Notes under the pieces: generated by a model
What the model saw: the letters and a program-made list of their open reading frames with translations, nothing else
The model's database searches: none
What the model was told of the DNA's origin: nothing
Shown: one piece after another, positions 36,519 to 46,452 of the stretch
Layout of the letters: each line of letters starts with the position of its first letter
Position numbering within the stretch: position 1 is the first letter of the stretch
Assembly (NCBI RefSeq): GCF_900182665.1
Contig: NZ_FXTL01000011.1
Span: 41,007-105,006 of the forward strand
Direction: 5' to 3'
DNA from: Propioniciclava tarda
GTDB lineage: Bacteria; Actinomycetota; Actinomycetes; Propionibacteriales; Propionibacteriaceae
Length of the DNA: 64,000 nt
Position numbers and translations under genes: made by a program

Positions 36519-37385
36519 ATGCGCGGCATCATCTTGGCAGGCGGGTCCGGCACCCGACTTCACCCCATCACCATGGCGAACAGCAAGCAGCTCGTGCCTG
36601 TGTACGACAAGCCGATGATCTATTACCCCTTGTCAACCCTGCTCTTCGCCGGGATCAAGGATGTGCTCGTGATCACGACGCCCCACGAGTCCGAGGCGTT
36701 CCAGCGGCTGCTGGGCGACGGCTCGCAGTTCGGTATCGCGATCAGCTACGCCGCCCAGCCGGAGCCCAAGGGCCTCGCCCAAGCGTTCACGATCGGCGCC
36801 GACTTCGTCGGTGGCGAGAAGTCGGCCTTGGTGCTCGGCGACAACATCTTCTACGGGCCCGGACTGGGTCGGCAGCTCAAGGGCTTCTCCGACATCGACG
36901 GCGCCGCAGTCTTCGCATACTGGGTCTCGACGCCGTCCGCGTACGGCGTCGTGGAGTTCGACGAGGCCGGCAAGGCGCTCTCGATCGAAGAGAAGCCGAA
37001 GCAGCCCAAGTCGAACTTCGCGGTCCCCGGCCTGTACTTCTACGACACCGACGTCTGCGAGATCGCCAAGAACCTCGCTCCCTCGGCGCGCGGCGAGTAC
37101 GAGATCACGGACGTAAACCGGGTCTACCTCGAGCGCGGGAAGCTGCAGGTCGGCGTCCTCCCCCGCGGCACCGCCTGGCTCGACACGGGCACCTTCGACT
37201 CACTGAACGACGCGTCCAACTTCGTCCGGACGATCCAGGCCCGCCAGGGCCTCCAGGTCGGCTGCCCCGAAGAGATCGCGTGGCGCATGGGCTTCCTGTC
37301 GGACGCAGACCTGGCGGCCCGCGGCGAGAAGCTCGCCAAGTCGGGGTACGGCGACTACCTGTTGAACCTGCTCGCTCAGCGCTAA
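36519..37385 (+). CDS. rmlA: Glucose-1-phosphate thymidylyltransferase
   Basis: Makes dTDP-glucose, the first step toward dTDP-rhamnose and related sugars. The 288-residue product starts with the activation loop [16 protein letters not shown], followed by [34 protein letters not shown] and [13 protein letters not shown], all typical of RmlA. rmlB, rmlC and rmlD are not in the window. ATG 36519 lies 6 nt behind AAGACT, so it may also be leaderless. The density of GGACGCC words is low in this gene. Confidence 0.94.
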   Translation: MRGIILAGGSGTRLHPITMANSKQLVPVYDKPMIYYPLSTLLFAGIKDVLVITTPHESEAFQRLLGDGSQFGIAISYAAQPEPKGLAQAFTIGADFVGGEKSALVLGDNIFYGPGLGRQLKGFSDIDGAAVFAYWVSTPSAYGVVEFDEAGKALSIEEKPKQPKSNFAVPGLYFYDTDVCEIAKNLAPSARGEYEITDVNRVYLERGKLQVGVLPRGTAWLDTGTFDSLNDASNFVRTIQARQGLQVGCPEEIAWRMGFLSDADLAARGEKLAKSGYGDYLLNLLAQR

Positions 37386-37455
37386 CGGGCGCGCTGCCGA
37401 GGATCTCGCGGCGCGCGCACGCGATTTCCCTCGACCCCGATTCGACGGAGACGTG

Positions 37456-37989
37456 ATGCCGCGAGAGCCTCGCCCCACGCGGAGCCTGCTTCCTGCGACC
37501 GTGGCCGCGGTGGCCGGCGGCGCCCTCGTCGGTGGGCTGTTGTTCGCCAGCGTCCTGAAGGGACCGCTGGCACTGGTGGTGCTGGCCGTGCTGGGGATCG
37601 CCCTCCCTGTCGCGCGGACGCTGGCGGAGCGGGTCGTCGTGCTGATGGTCGGCTACGCGGGGATCCTGTTCAGCCTCTGGATGCTGCCGCTGCCGCTGCC
37701 GCACGGCGATCTCCTGGGCGCCGCTATCGGCGCCGGATTTGGGTGGTCGCTGGTCCGCGGCCTGCAGACTGGACGCCTCAGTCGCCTGGTGCCCCAGTTG
37801 ACGACGGCCCTGATCATGAAAGAAGTGCGGCGAGGCTCGATCATCCTCCTGCATGACATCCAGCCGTCCACGGCCAAGGCGCTGCCGGGAATCATCTCCC
37901 AACTGAAGGCCCAGGGGTACACGCTCGTCACCGTGCCGCAGTTGCTGGGCGCGACGACCGCCGGACGGGTCTACAACGGCCAAAAGTGA
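37456..37989 (+). pseudogene. Chimeric gene: membrane domain fused to the tail of a polysaccharide deacetylase
   Basis: A 177-residue frame. Residues 10-115 form about four helices and align with the N-terminus of the large membrane protein at 46453; both share P(M/L)PHGDL, an IG....G turn and RL(L/V)P. From residue 120 the protein switches to the C-terminal end of a NodB-type deacetylase (GSIILLHDIQPSTAKALPGI, then GYTLVTVPQLLG). The catalytic Asp and His motifs of the deacetylase are absent, so that part cannot be active. An internal deletion between two genes is the simplest origin. GTG 37453 is an alternative start; GGAG lies just upstream. Confidence 0.65.
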
Positions 37990-38099
37990 GGATTCACTTC
38001 ACTTCTTCAGCGAAAACCCCGCAGGGCTGCCACGGACCAGCGTAGGTTTTTCGGTCGACCGAGGCTTCACGGAGCCCTATTAAGAATCGAGTCAACCTG

Positions 38100-39626
38100 A
38101 TGGATCTCTTCAAAACCAAGAGCATCGAGCAGTCGATCGCCGACACCGACGAGCCCGAGTACCAGCTCAAGAAGTCGCTGACCGCCCTGGACCTGACCGT
38201 CTTCGGCATCGGCGTCGTCATCGGAGCGGGCATCTTCACCCTGACCGGACGCGCGGCCCACACCGTCGCGGGCCCGTCCATCGTGGTGTCGTTCATCATC
38301 GCGGCCTTCTGCTGCGCGCTGGCTGCCATGTGCTACGCCGAGTTCGCCTCGACCATCCCGGTGTCGGGGTCGGCCTACACCTTCTCCTACGCCTCACTCG
38401 GCGAGCTGATCGCCTGGATCATCGGCTGGGACCTCATCCTCGAGATGTTCCTCGGCGCCTCCGTCGTCGCGCAGGGCTGGAGCGCCTACCTGGGCGTCTT
38501 CCTCGGCAAGCTCGGCATTCACATCCCGGACGCCATCGGTTACGGCGCCAGCCCCTTCACCGAGACCAAGGGCATCGACCTCATGGCCGTCCTGTTGATC
38601 GTCGTCCTCGGCGGCCTCGTCACGCTGGGCATCAAGGAGTCCATGCGGGTCAACATGGTGCTGGTCGGCGTCAAGCTGTTCATCGTCTTGTTCGTGATCT
38701 TCGCGGGCCTGCAGTTCATCAACCCCGCCAACTACACCCCGTTCGTCCCGCCGCCGGCCCCGGTCGAGGGAGCAGCCTCCGGCTTCGCCTGGACGCAGCC
38801 CGTCCTGCAGTGGATGACGGGTGCCGCCCCCACCAGCTTCGGTGTCAGCGGCATTTTCGCCGGCGCGTCCCTGGTCTTCTTCGCCTACATCGGCTTCGAC
38901 GTCGTCGCCACCGCTGCTGAAGAGACCAAGCGTCCGCAGAAGGATCTGCCGATCGGCATCATCGCGTCCCTGACCATCTGCACCGTCCTGTACTGCGCGG
39001 TGGCCCTGGTCGTGACCGGCATGGTCCGCTACGACAAGCTCGACCCGAAGGCCGCCCTGGCGAACGCGTTCGCCGCGAACGGGCAAGGTTGGATGGCGAC
39101 GCTCATCTCGGCCGGCGCTGTGGCCGGTCTGACGACGGTCGTGTTGACCCTGATGGTCGGCGCAACGCGCCTCATCTTCGCGATGTGCCGCGACAACCTG
39201 CTGCCCATCGGCCTGGCCAAGGTGCACCCGAAGTACCGGACGCCGTACGTCATCACCGCCATCGTTACCGTGGTGTGCGCGATCACCGCGGGGCTGACGC
39301 CCATCGGCATGCTGGAAGAGATGGTCAACATCGGCACACTGTCGGCCTTCGTGCTGGTGTCGATCGGCGTCCCGATGCTGCGCAAGTCGCGGCCCGACCT
39401 GCACCGCGCATTCAAGGTGCCGTTCTCGCCGTTCATCCCGATCCTGTCGGCGCTGGTGTGCCTCTACCTGATGCTCAACCTGTCGATCGAGACCTGGGCG
39501 CGCTTCATCGTCTGGCTCATCATCGGCCTCGCGATCTACTTCCTGTGGTCCGGCAAGCACAGCCGCGTCCAGACCGGCATGGAGCTGCCCCACGAGGTGG
39601 CGCAGGCGCTGAAGGAAAACCACTAA
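38100..39626 (+). CDS. APC-family amino acid permease (cationic amino acid transporter-like)
   Basis: A 508-residue permease with 12-14 helices. After a charged cytosolic N-terminus (KSIEQSIADTDEPEYQLKKSLTALD, positions 7-31) comes the substrate segment GIGVVIGAGIFTLTG. Later blocks FFAYIGFDVVATAAEETKRPQKDLP and MCRDNLLP are typical of the CAT/YfnA group, which carries basic or branched amino acids. No ribosome-binding site is seen; AAGAAT at 38082-38087 may be the -10 box of a near-leaderless message. It stands alone, ended by a strong terminator. Confidence 0.87.
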   Translation: MDLFKTKSIEQSIADTDEPEYQLKKSLTALDLTVFGIGVVIGAGIFTLTGRAAHTVAGPSIVVSFIIAAFCCALAAMCYAEFASTIPVSGSAYTFSYASLGELIAWIIGWDLILEMFLGASVVAQGWSAYLGVFLGKLGIHIPDAIGYGASPFTETKGIDLMAVLLIVVLGGLVTLGIKESMRVNMVLVGVKLFIVLFVIFAGLQFINPANYTPFVPPPAPVEGAASGFAWTQPVLQWMTGAAPTSFGVSGIFAGASLVFFAYIGFDVVATAAEETKRPQKDLPIGIIASLTICTVLYCAVALVVTGMVRYDKLDPKAALANAFAANGQGWMATLISAGAVAGLTTVVLTLMVGATRLIFAMCRDNLLPIGLAKVHPKYRTPYVITAIVTVVCAITAGLTPIGMLEEMVNIGTLSAFVLVSIGVPMLRKSRPDLHRAFKVPFSPFIPILSALVCLYLMLNLSIETWARFIVWLIIGLAIYFLWSGKHSRVQTGMELPHEVAQALKENH

Positions 39627-39665
39627 CCCTGGCGTCCGCCTGACGACGGACCAATGGGACGCCGA

Positions 39666-39695
39666 AGGCCCGGCTCAGTTCGCTGAGCCGGGCCT
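39666..39695. terminator. Terminator of the APC permease gene
   Basis: AGGCCCGGCTCA, loop GTTCGC, TGAGCCGGGCCT, then TTG. The 12-bp arms are perfect. It lies between convergent genes. Confidence 0.85.
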
Positions 39696-39860
39696 TTGTC
39701 GTCGAGGGAAGCCTCGGAAACGCTCACCCCGGGACGATTCGCTGAACCTCCGCGCAAACCCTCCCCCTCCGCGCACATGCTCACGCTCTGGGGCGAGCGA
39801 ATCCGGCGGAGGCGAGCATTTGTCGACAACGGTGCCCGGTGGGCACACCGAGCAGGGGCC

Positions 39861-41039
39861 TCAGGACGCCTTAGGCTCGCGGACGGCCGGCACCGCCAGC
39901 AGGGCCGGGACGGAGAAGGCGGCCACGGCGAGCAGCGCGTGCAGGACGCCGGTGTGGTCGCCGAGATAGCCGAGCAGCGGCGGGCCGCCGAGGAAGGCGA
40001 GGTAGCCGATCGTCGACACGACGCTGAGCCGGGCCGCCGCGCGGGCCGGGTCGTCGGACGCCGCCGACATGCCGACCGGGAAGCCCAGTGACGCGCCGAT
40101 GCCCCACAGGGCGGCGCCGATGAACGCCAGCACCGGAGTGCCGAACACGACCAGGAGGCTGCCGACGATCGCGAGTCCGAACAGGACCCGCAGCACCGGG
40201 ACGCGCCCGTAGCGGTCGAGGGCGTAGGTGCCGGCGAGGCGTCCGATGGTCATGAAACCCAGGAACGTGGCGAACCCAAGGACGCCCAACCAGGCCGGCA
40301 GATGGTGACCCTCGACCATCGCGACGGCGATCCAGTCGTTGGCCGAACCTTCGGTGAAGGCGGCGGCGAGCACGACGAGGCCGATGACGAGCGTGCGCGG
40401 CTCGAACCATGCCGGACGCCCCTGGGCGTGAGCGGTGGCCTCCTCGGCGTCCTCGATCGGCAGGAACCACGAGGTACCGCGCAACGAGACGGCGAGCACC
40501 GCGACCACGACCACGATCATGTGCACCAGGATCGGCACCTTGAGCCAGGTCAGCAGGCTGCCGAGCAGCGCGGACGCCACGGTCGCACCCGAGAAGGCGG
40601 CGTGGAACCACGGCATGATCGCGCGCCCGAGGCCGCGCTCGACCTCGGCGCCCTCGTGGTTCATGGCGACGTCCCAGACGCCGATGCCGAGGCCCCCGAG
40701 GAACATCGAGATCCAGATCATCGGGATGCTGTGGAACACGTCCACGCCGATCGCGGCGGCGGTGAGCCCGAGGGACGCCGACGCCATGCCGGACAGCACC
40801 GTCTTGGTGGTGCCGATGGTGCGGATGATGCGTCCGGACAGGGGCAGCCCGATCACCGAGCCGGCGGCCATGGCCAGCAGCAGCGTGCCGAGCTCGCCGG
40901 GGGTGAGGTCGAGCACGCGCTTGATGTCGGGCAGCCGGGACGCCCACGACGAGAACGCGACACCGGACGCCCCGAACACCAGGAAGACGCCCGTGCGCGC
41001 GCGGGTGATGACGCTGCGCTCCAGGGAAAGGACCGACAC
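39861..41039 (-). CDS. Major facilitator superfamily transporter
   Basis: A 392-residue protein with 12 helices. The N-terminal GVFLVFGASGVAFSSWASRLPDIKRVLDL and the block GIGVWDVAMNHEGAEVERGLGR resemble the FucP/YbjJ group of sugar-related or drug-related carriers. The substrate is not clear. The gene is divergent from a LacI-type regulator across 53 bp with two operator-like palindromes, which makes a sugar or related small molecule the most likely substrate. Confidence 0.82.
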   Translation of the reverse strand: MSVLSLERSVITRARTGVFLVFGASGVAFSSWASRLPDIKRVLDLTPGELGTLLLAMAAGSVIGLPLSGRIIRTIGTTKTVLSGMASASLGLTAAAIGVDVFHSIPMIWISMFLGGLGIGVWDVAMNHEGAEVERGLGRAIMPWFHAAFSGATVASALLGSLLTWLKVPILVHMIVVVVAVLAVSLRGTSWFLPIEDAEEATAHAQGRPAWFEPRTLVIGLVVLAAAFTEGSANDWIAVAMVEGHHLPAWLGVLGFATFLGFMTIGRLAGTYALDRYGRVPVLRVLFGLAIVGSLLVVFGTPVLAFIGAALWGIGASLGFPVGMSAASDDPARAAARLSVVSTIGYLAFLGGPPLLGYLGDHTGVLHALLAVAAFSVPALLAVPAVREPKAS

Positions 41040-41051
41040 TTGAACAACCTC

Positions 41052-41080
41052 TCGAATCGATTCGATCGAAACGATTCGAT
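41052..41080. promoter_or_regulatory. Two overlapping LacI-type operator palindromes
   Basis: TCGAATCGATTCGA (41052-41065) is a perfect 14-bp palindrome. ATCGAAACGATTCGAT (41065-41080) is a 16-bp palindrome with one mismatched pair. Both contain a central CG flanked by A/T, as LacI-family sites do. They sit between the MFS and LacI genes, directly against the regulator's -10 box. Confidence 0.75.
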
Positions 41081-41085
41081 ACTAT
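41080..41085 (+). promoter_or_regulatory. -10 element TACTAT for the leaderless LacI-type regulator
   Basis: TACTAT lies 7 nt before GTG 41093. It overlaps ATG 41084, which argues against that ATG as the start. Confidence 0.6.
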
Positions 41086-41092
41086 GGTAATC

Positions 41093-42217
41093 GTGACGCC
41101 TGAGCAAGCCCGAAGCAGCGACGAGACCGCCCGATCCCGAGCGACCGACGAGGCGCGTCCGCCCGCGACCGTCACCCTCGCCGACGTCGCCCGCCGCGCC
41201 GGCGTGGCGACCTCGACGGCGTCCCTCGTCTTCTCCGGACGCGGCCCGGTCGCCCCCGCGACCGCCGAGAAAGTCGCGCGGGCGGCGTCCGAACTCGGCT
41301 ACGCCGGACCCGACCCACGCGCGGCCCAGCTCCGCACCGGACGCACCCGCGTCGTCGGCGTCAGCTACGACGGCACCCTGGCGGGCGCGTTCGCGGACCC
41401 CTATCAGGTGGCGCTCTTGGGCGGGTTCTCCGAACTCCTGGACGCCGAGGGCTACGGCCTGCTGCTGCTGCCAGAGTCGCAGGGGGCGGCCGGGCTGCCG
41501 CTGTCGAGCCACAGCATGGACGCCGTTCTGTTCGCGATGTGCGGCGCACTGGAGCGTCCGGATGTGGACGCCCTCGCCGCGCGCGGGCTTCCGCTGCTGG
41601 GCACGGGTGCGCCGCTCGATGACCGTGTCGTCCAGCTGACCATCCCGGACCGGGGGGCGACGGCCGAGATCGTCGAGCACCTGCGGGGGCTCGGCCACAC
41701 CCGCATCGGGCACGTCACGATGCCGCTGGCGGCGGGGGCCCGTCCGGGGCTGGTGTCGGCGGCGGAGGCGTCCGGCGCGGACTACGTCGACACCCGCGAC
41801 CGCGCCCGCGGCTTCCTGGACGGCGGCGGAACCCCGGAGTTGATCGCGGCGGCGTCCGACCTGACGGTGGACGCGGGGGCCGCGGCGGCGTCCCTCTTGC
41901 TGGACGCGGACCAGCCGCCGACGGCGCTCGTGTGCCAGTCCGACCTGCTGGCGCTCGGGGCAATCAAGGCCGCGGGTGAGCGCGGGCTGGCTGTGCCGGA
42001 CGACCTCAGCGTGGCCGGATTCGACGGCGTCGAGACGCCATGGTTCAGCGGACGCCTCACGACCGCGGACCAACGGCCGGCCGAGAAGGGCCGTGAACTG
42101 GGTCGGATGATGGCGGCGCTCCTCCGTGGCGAGCCGGTGGCGTCCGGGACGTTCGACGTCCGGCTGCGTCCGGGGACGACGACGGGTCCGGCTGCGAGCC
42201 AGTTCGTGGCGGAGTAG
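41093..42217 (+). CDS. LacI-family transcription regulator
   Basis: A 374-residue DNA-binding protein. The N-terminal helix-turn-helix is VTLADVARRAGVATSTASLVFSGRG; the hinge helix contains RAAQLRTGRTRVVGV. The remainder is a periplasmic-binding-protein fold with the family end PDDLSVAGFDGVE. It probably represses itself and the divergent MFS transporter through the two palindromes in the gap, with the transported substrate as inducer. GTG 41093 is preferred over ATG 41084 from promoter position. Confidence 0.88.
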   Translation: MTPEQARSSDETARSRATDEARPPATVTLADVARRAGVATSTASLVFSGRGPVAPATAEKVARAASELGYAGPDPRAAQLRTGRTRVVGVSYDGTLAGAFADPYQVALLGGFSELLDAEGYGLLLLPESQGAAGLPLSSHSMDAVLFAMCGALERPDVDALAARGLPLLGTGAPLDDRVVQLTIPDRGATAEIVEHLRGLGHTRIGHVTMPLAAGARPGLVSAAEASGADYVDTRDRARGFLDGGGTPELIAAASDLTVDAGAAAASLLLDADQPPTALVCQSDLLALGAIKAAGERGLAVPDDLSVAGFDGVETPWFSGRLTTADQRPAEKGRELGRMMAALLRGEPVASGTFDVRLRPGTTTGPAASQFVAE

Positions 42218-42219
42218 GT

Positions 42220-42230
42220 ATCGCTCAGCG
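42220..42230. other. Short palindrome TCGCTCAGCGA after the LacI gene
   Basis: TCGCTCAGCGAGAC resembles CGCTGAGCGAGAC at 50681-50693. Both follow plus-strand genes within 40 bp of the stop. They may be small terminators or a short dispersed repeat. Confidence 0.3.
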
Positions 42231-42290
42231 AGACTCTTACCGCCAGAACCTGTCGCCAGGGTCGTGTTCAGGCGCGCCCGGGCGCGCTAG

Positions 42291-42296
42291 TAGACT
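42291..42296 (+). promoter_or_regulatory. -10 element TAGACT for typA
   Basis: TAGACT lies 67 bp before the typA ATG, leaving a leader that carries the AGGAAG ribosome-binding site. Confidence 0.55.
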
Positions 42297-42363
42297 GCAC
42301 CAGCCCGGCGTCCCGGGCCGCTCACCGGCGCCATCGGCGTCCGATCGCCTAGGAAGTCACCAC

Positions 42364-44235
<1,872 letters not shown>

Positions 44236-44320
44236 CGTTCGAGGCGTCCGACCCGGCGGGCCGGGCACGACGCATAGTGGACCCACAGGTCCGACGCAGA
44301 CCCGGCACAGGCGGCGTCCG

Positions 44321-44326
44321 TACGTT
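44321..44326 (+). promoter_or_regulatory. -10 element TACGTT for the leaderless GtrB-like gene
   Basis: TACGTT lies 6 nt before ATG 44333. Confidence 0.5.
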
Positions 44327-44332
44327 CGGACC

Positions 44333-45358
44333 ATGACAGCCGAGGCTCGCAAGCGCATCTCCTTCGTGGTGCCCTTCTACAACGAGGGTGTCAACGTCGA
44401 CCTGTTCCACGGCACCATCAAGGTGACCACCGCAGCACTCCCCTACGACCTCGAGTTCGTCTACGTCAACGACGGCTCCGGCGACGACACGTTCGCCCGC
44501 CTCCGGGCGATCCAGGACGCCGACGCGCGCGTCACGCTCGTCAACTTCTCGCGCAACTTCGGCCACCAGAAGGCCATCACCGCCGGGCTCGACTACGCGA
44601 CCGGCGACGCCGTCGTCATCATGGACGCCGACCTGCAGGACCCGCCGTCCGTCGCGCTGGAACTCATCGCCCGGTGGGAGCAGGGCTACGAGGTCGCCTA
44701 CGCCCAGCGACGCACCCGCAAGGACGGACTCTTCAAACGGGTCACGGCGTCCGCCTACTACCGACTGCTCGCCCGCATCGGCGACGTGGACATCCCGCGC
44801 AACACCGGCGACTTCCGCCTCATGGACCGCAAGGTCGTGGACGAGATCAAGAAGTACCGCGAGCACGACCGCTACATGCGCGGCATCGTGGCGTCGCTGG
44901 GCTTCAACCAGATCGCCGTGCCGTTCGACCGCGACGAGCGCCTGCACGGCGAGACCCACTACCCGCTGCCCAAGATGATCAAGCTGGCGGTGGACGGCGT
45001 CCTCGGGTTCTCGACCTTCCCGTTGACGATCATGACCCGGGTGGGCGTCGCGGTGTCGCTGTTCTCGGTACTTTGGATCATCGAGGTCGTCCTGCACAAG
45101 CTGTTCTTCCCGGGCGACCTCGTCCAGGGCTGGTCGCTCACGATGATCGCGATCCTGTTCATGGGCGGGATCAACCTGCTGATGTTGGGGGTCCTGGGCA
45201 GCTACATCGGCCGCATCTACCGCGAGGTGCAGGACCGTCCGATCTACACCCTCGACGGCGTCTACCGGGCTGGGGAGGCCGAGCGCGCGCGTCCGGCGAT
45301 GGTCCCGACCCAGCACAGTTCGCCGCTGACCCCTGCGTCGCCCGCGAGCGCGGCCTGA
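44333..45358 (+). CDS. Polyprenyl-phosphate glycosyltransferase (GtrB-like, family 2)
   Basis: A 341-residue membrane-bound GT2 that charges a polyprenyl phosphate with a sugar for transfer outside the cell. The GT-A part has FVVPFYNEGVNVD, VNDGSGDDT, NFSRNFGHQKAITAGLDYA and the metal motif MDADLQDPP. Two C-terminal helices (FPLTIMTRVGVAVSLFSVLW and LTMIAILFMGGINLLMLGVL) anchor it. No matching GtrA flippase is adjacent. Confidence 0.9.
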   Translation: MTAEARKRISFVVPFYNEGVNVDLFHGTIKVTTAALPYDLEFVYVNDGSGDDTFARLRAIQDADARVTLVNFSRNFGHQKAITAGLDYATGDAVVIMDADLQDPPSVALELIARWEQGYEVAYAQRRTRKDGLFKRVTASAYYRLLARIGDVDIPRNTGDFRLMDRKVVDEIKKYREHDRYMRGIVASLGFNQIAVPFDRDERLHGETHYPLPKMIKLAVDGVLGFSTFPLTIMTRVGVAVSLFSVLWIIEVVLHKLFFPGDLVQGWSLTMIAILFMGGINLLMLGVLGSYIGRIYREVQDRPIYTLDGVYRAGEAERARPAMVPTQHSSPLTPASPASAA

Positions 45359-45434
45359 GTTGTTCAATGCGGCAAAGGTGGCGCCTAGGGCGCAACTGAT
45401 GCAGCAGTGACGAGGCGGACGCCGCGGCGTCCGG

Positions 45435-45440
45435 CAGGAT
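45435..45440 (+). promoter_or_regulatory. -10 element CAGGAT for the leaderless coiled-coil protein gene
   Basis: CAGGAT lies 7 nt before ATG 45448. Confidence 0.5.
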
Positions 45441-45447
45441 GGGCGCC

Positions 45448-46413
45448 ATGCCGATCGCCGACGAGTTGTACGCCGGGGACCCCGCCGAGTTCGTCGCCCG
45501 CCGCGATGCCCTCGTCAAGCAGGCCCGGGCGGACAAGGACCGCGCGCTCGCCGACGCCCTCAAGGCGCTGCGGCGTCCGACCTTCGGGGCCTGGTACGTC
45601 AACGTGGCTTCGCGGGCGCGCCTCACGTCGCTGGTGGAGTTTCTAAAACTCGGACGCCAGTTGCGCGCCGCCCAGTCCGCGCTGGACTTCAAGACGGTCG
45701 TCGCGCTCGGGCCGCGGCGCGCCGAGCTGGAGCGGCGCGTCCTGTCGGACCTCACCGCTCACCTCGCGCACCTCGGCATCACGGCCAGCCCGGCCGGGCT
45801 CGAGGAGGTCCGGTCGACGCTGCGGGCTTCATTGTCGGACGCCGACGCCGCGGCGGCCGTGGAAGCCGGCCGCCTCGACCGGCCGCTTGCCTACGGCGAC
45901 CTCGGGAGCGCGTTGGGCGCGGCGGCCGAGAGTCTTGGGCACAGCGTGGTTGTCGATGCCGACAATGGCCTCGAAACACCCCCTGGAGACGATCGAGAAC
46001 CACGCGGTACCGAGACTGGGCCGGCGGAGCCTGTTGGCGCGCCGGTGGCTGAGCCTGTCCAGGTCCCGATGGCTGAGCCTGTCGAAGCCCTTCGCAACGC
46101 ACTCGACAAGACCCTTCGACCAGCTCAGGGAACGACCCCGGCGAGCAGCCCGGTGGACGCGCCCGCCAAACCTCCGGTGGAGCCTGTCGAAGCCCCGGCG
46201 GCTGGACCGGCACAGCAGCGGGCACAGCGAGCCCTCGCCCAGGCCGAGGGACGCGCGGCCGCAGCCCGCGGCGTCCTGGCTGCAGCCCAGTTCCGACGCG
46301 ACGAACTGGCGTCCGCGCTGGCCGAAGCCGAGCAGGACCTGCTGGCGGCCGAGGACGACGCCGAGGCCGCCGAGGCGGAGGTCGAACTCTGGCGCTCCCG
46401 CGCGCTTCGCTAG
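45448..46413 (+). CDS. Actinobacterial hypothetical protein with repeat-derived linker
   Basis: A 321-residue protein of unknown function. The N-terminal half (about 1-160) is helical and charged, with LYAGDPAEFVARRDALVKQA and LRRPTFGAWYVNVASR, as in a family of uncharacterised actinobacterial proteins. The C-terminal 80 residues form an Ala/Glu coiled coil (QRALAQAEGRAAAARGVL). The linker between them (about 163-250) is encoded by dispersed repeats: a family A inverted repeat and several family C words, which give phrases such as AEPVEALRNALDKTLRPAQG. The frame stays open across them. Confidence 0.7.
   Translation: MPIADELYAGDPAEFVARRDALVKQARADKDRALADALKALRRPTFGAWYVNVASRARLTSLVEFLKLGRQLRAAQSALDFKTVVALGPRRAELERRVLSDLTAHLAHLGITASPAGLEEVRSTLRASLSDADAAAAVEAGRLDRPLAYGDLGSALGAAAESLGHSVVVDADNGLETPPGDDREPRGTETGPAEPVGAPVAEPVQVPMAEPVEALRNALDKTLRPAQGTTPASSPVDAPAKPPVEPVEAPAAGPAQQRAQRALAQAEGRAAAARGVLAAAQFRRDELASALAEAEQDLLAAEDDAEAAEAEVELWRSRALR
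45938..46011. repeat. Inverted repeat family A, copy 2, inside a coding region
   Basis: Arms GGCACAGCGTGGTTGTCGAT and ATCGAGAACCACGCGGTACC. The core matches copy 1 (21842-21916) when read as reverse complement (shared GGGGG..., TCGAGGCCA, TCGG). The element is translated in frame as part of the linker of the 45448 gene. Confidence 0.7.
46047..46200. repeat. Repeat family C cluster inside the same coding region
   Basis: The word GAGCCTGTCGAAG or close relatives occur at 46077-46088 and 46190-46201. CTCGACAAG, CTTCGAC and CAGCTCAGG occur between them, as in the intergenic copies at 8328 and 61148. Confidence 0.55.
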
Positions 46414-46416
46414 GCT
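46411..46416 (+). promoter_or_regulatory. -10 element TAGGCT for the large membrane protein gene
   Basis: TAGGCT overlaps the stop codon of the previous gene and lies 36 bp before ATG 46453, or 21 bp before the alternative GTG 46438. Confidence 0.4.
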
Positions 46417-46452
46417 CGGGAACGCCCCCTCGACCGCGTGACGGAAGGACTC

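Noticed and set aside
41084..41092. ATG 41084 as start of the LacI gene
   Set aside because: It overlaps the -10 hexamer TACTAT. GTG 41093 lies at the expected transcription start.
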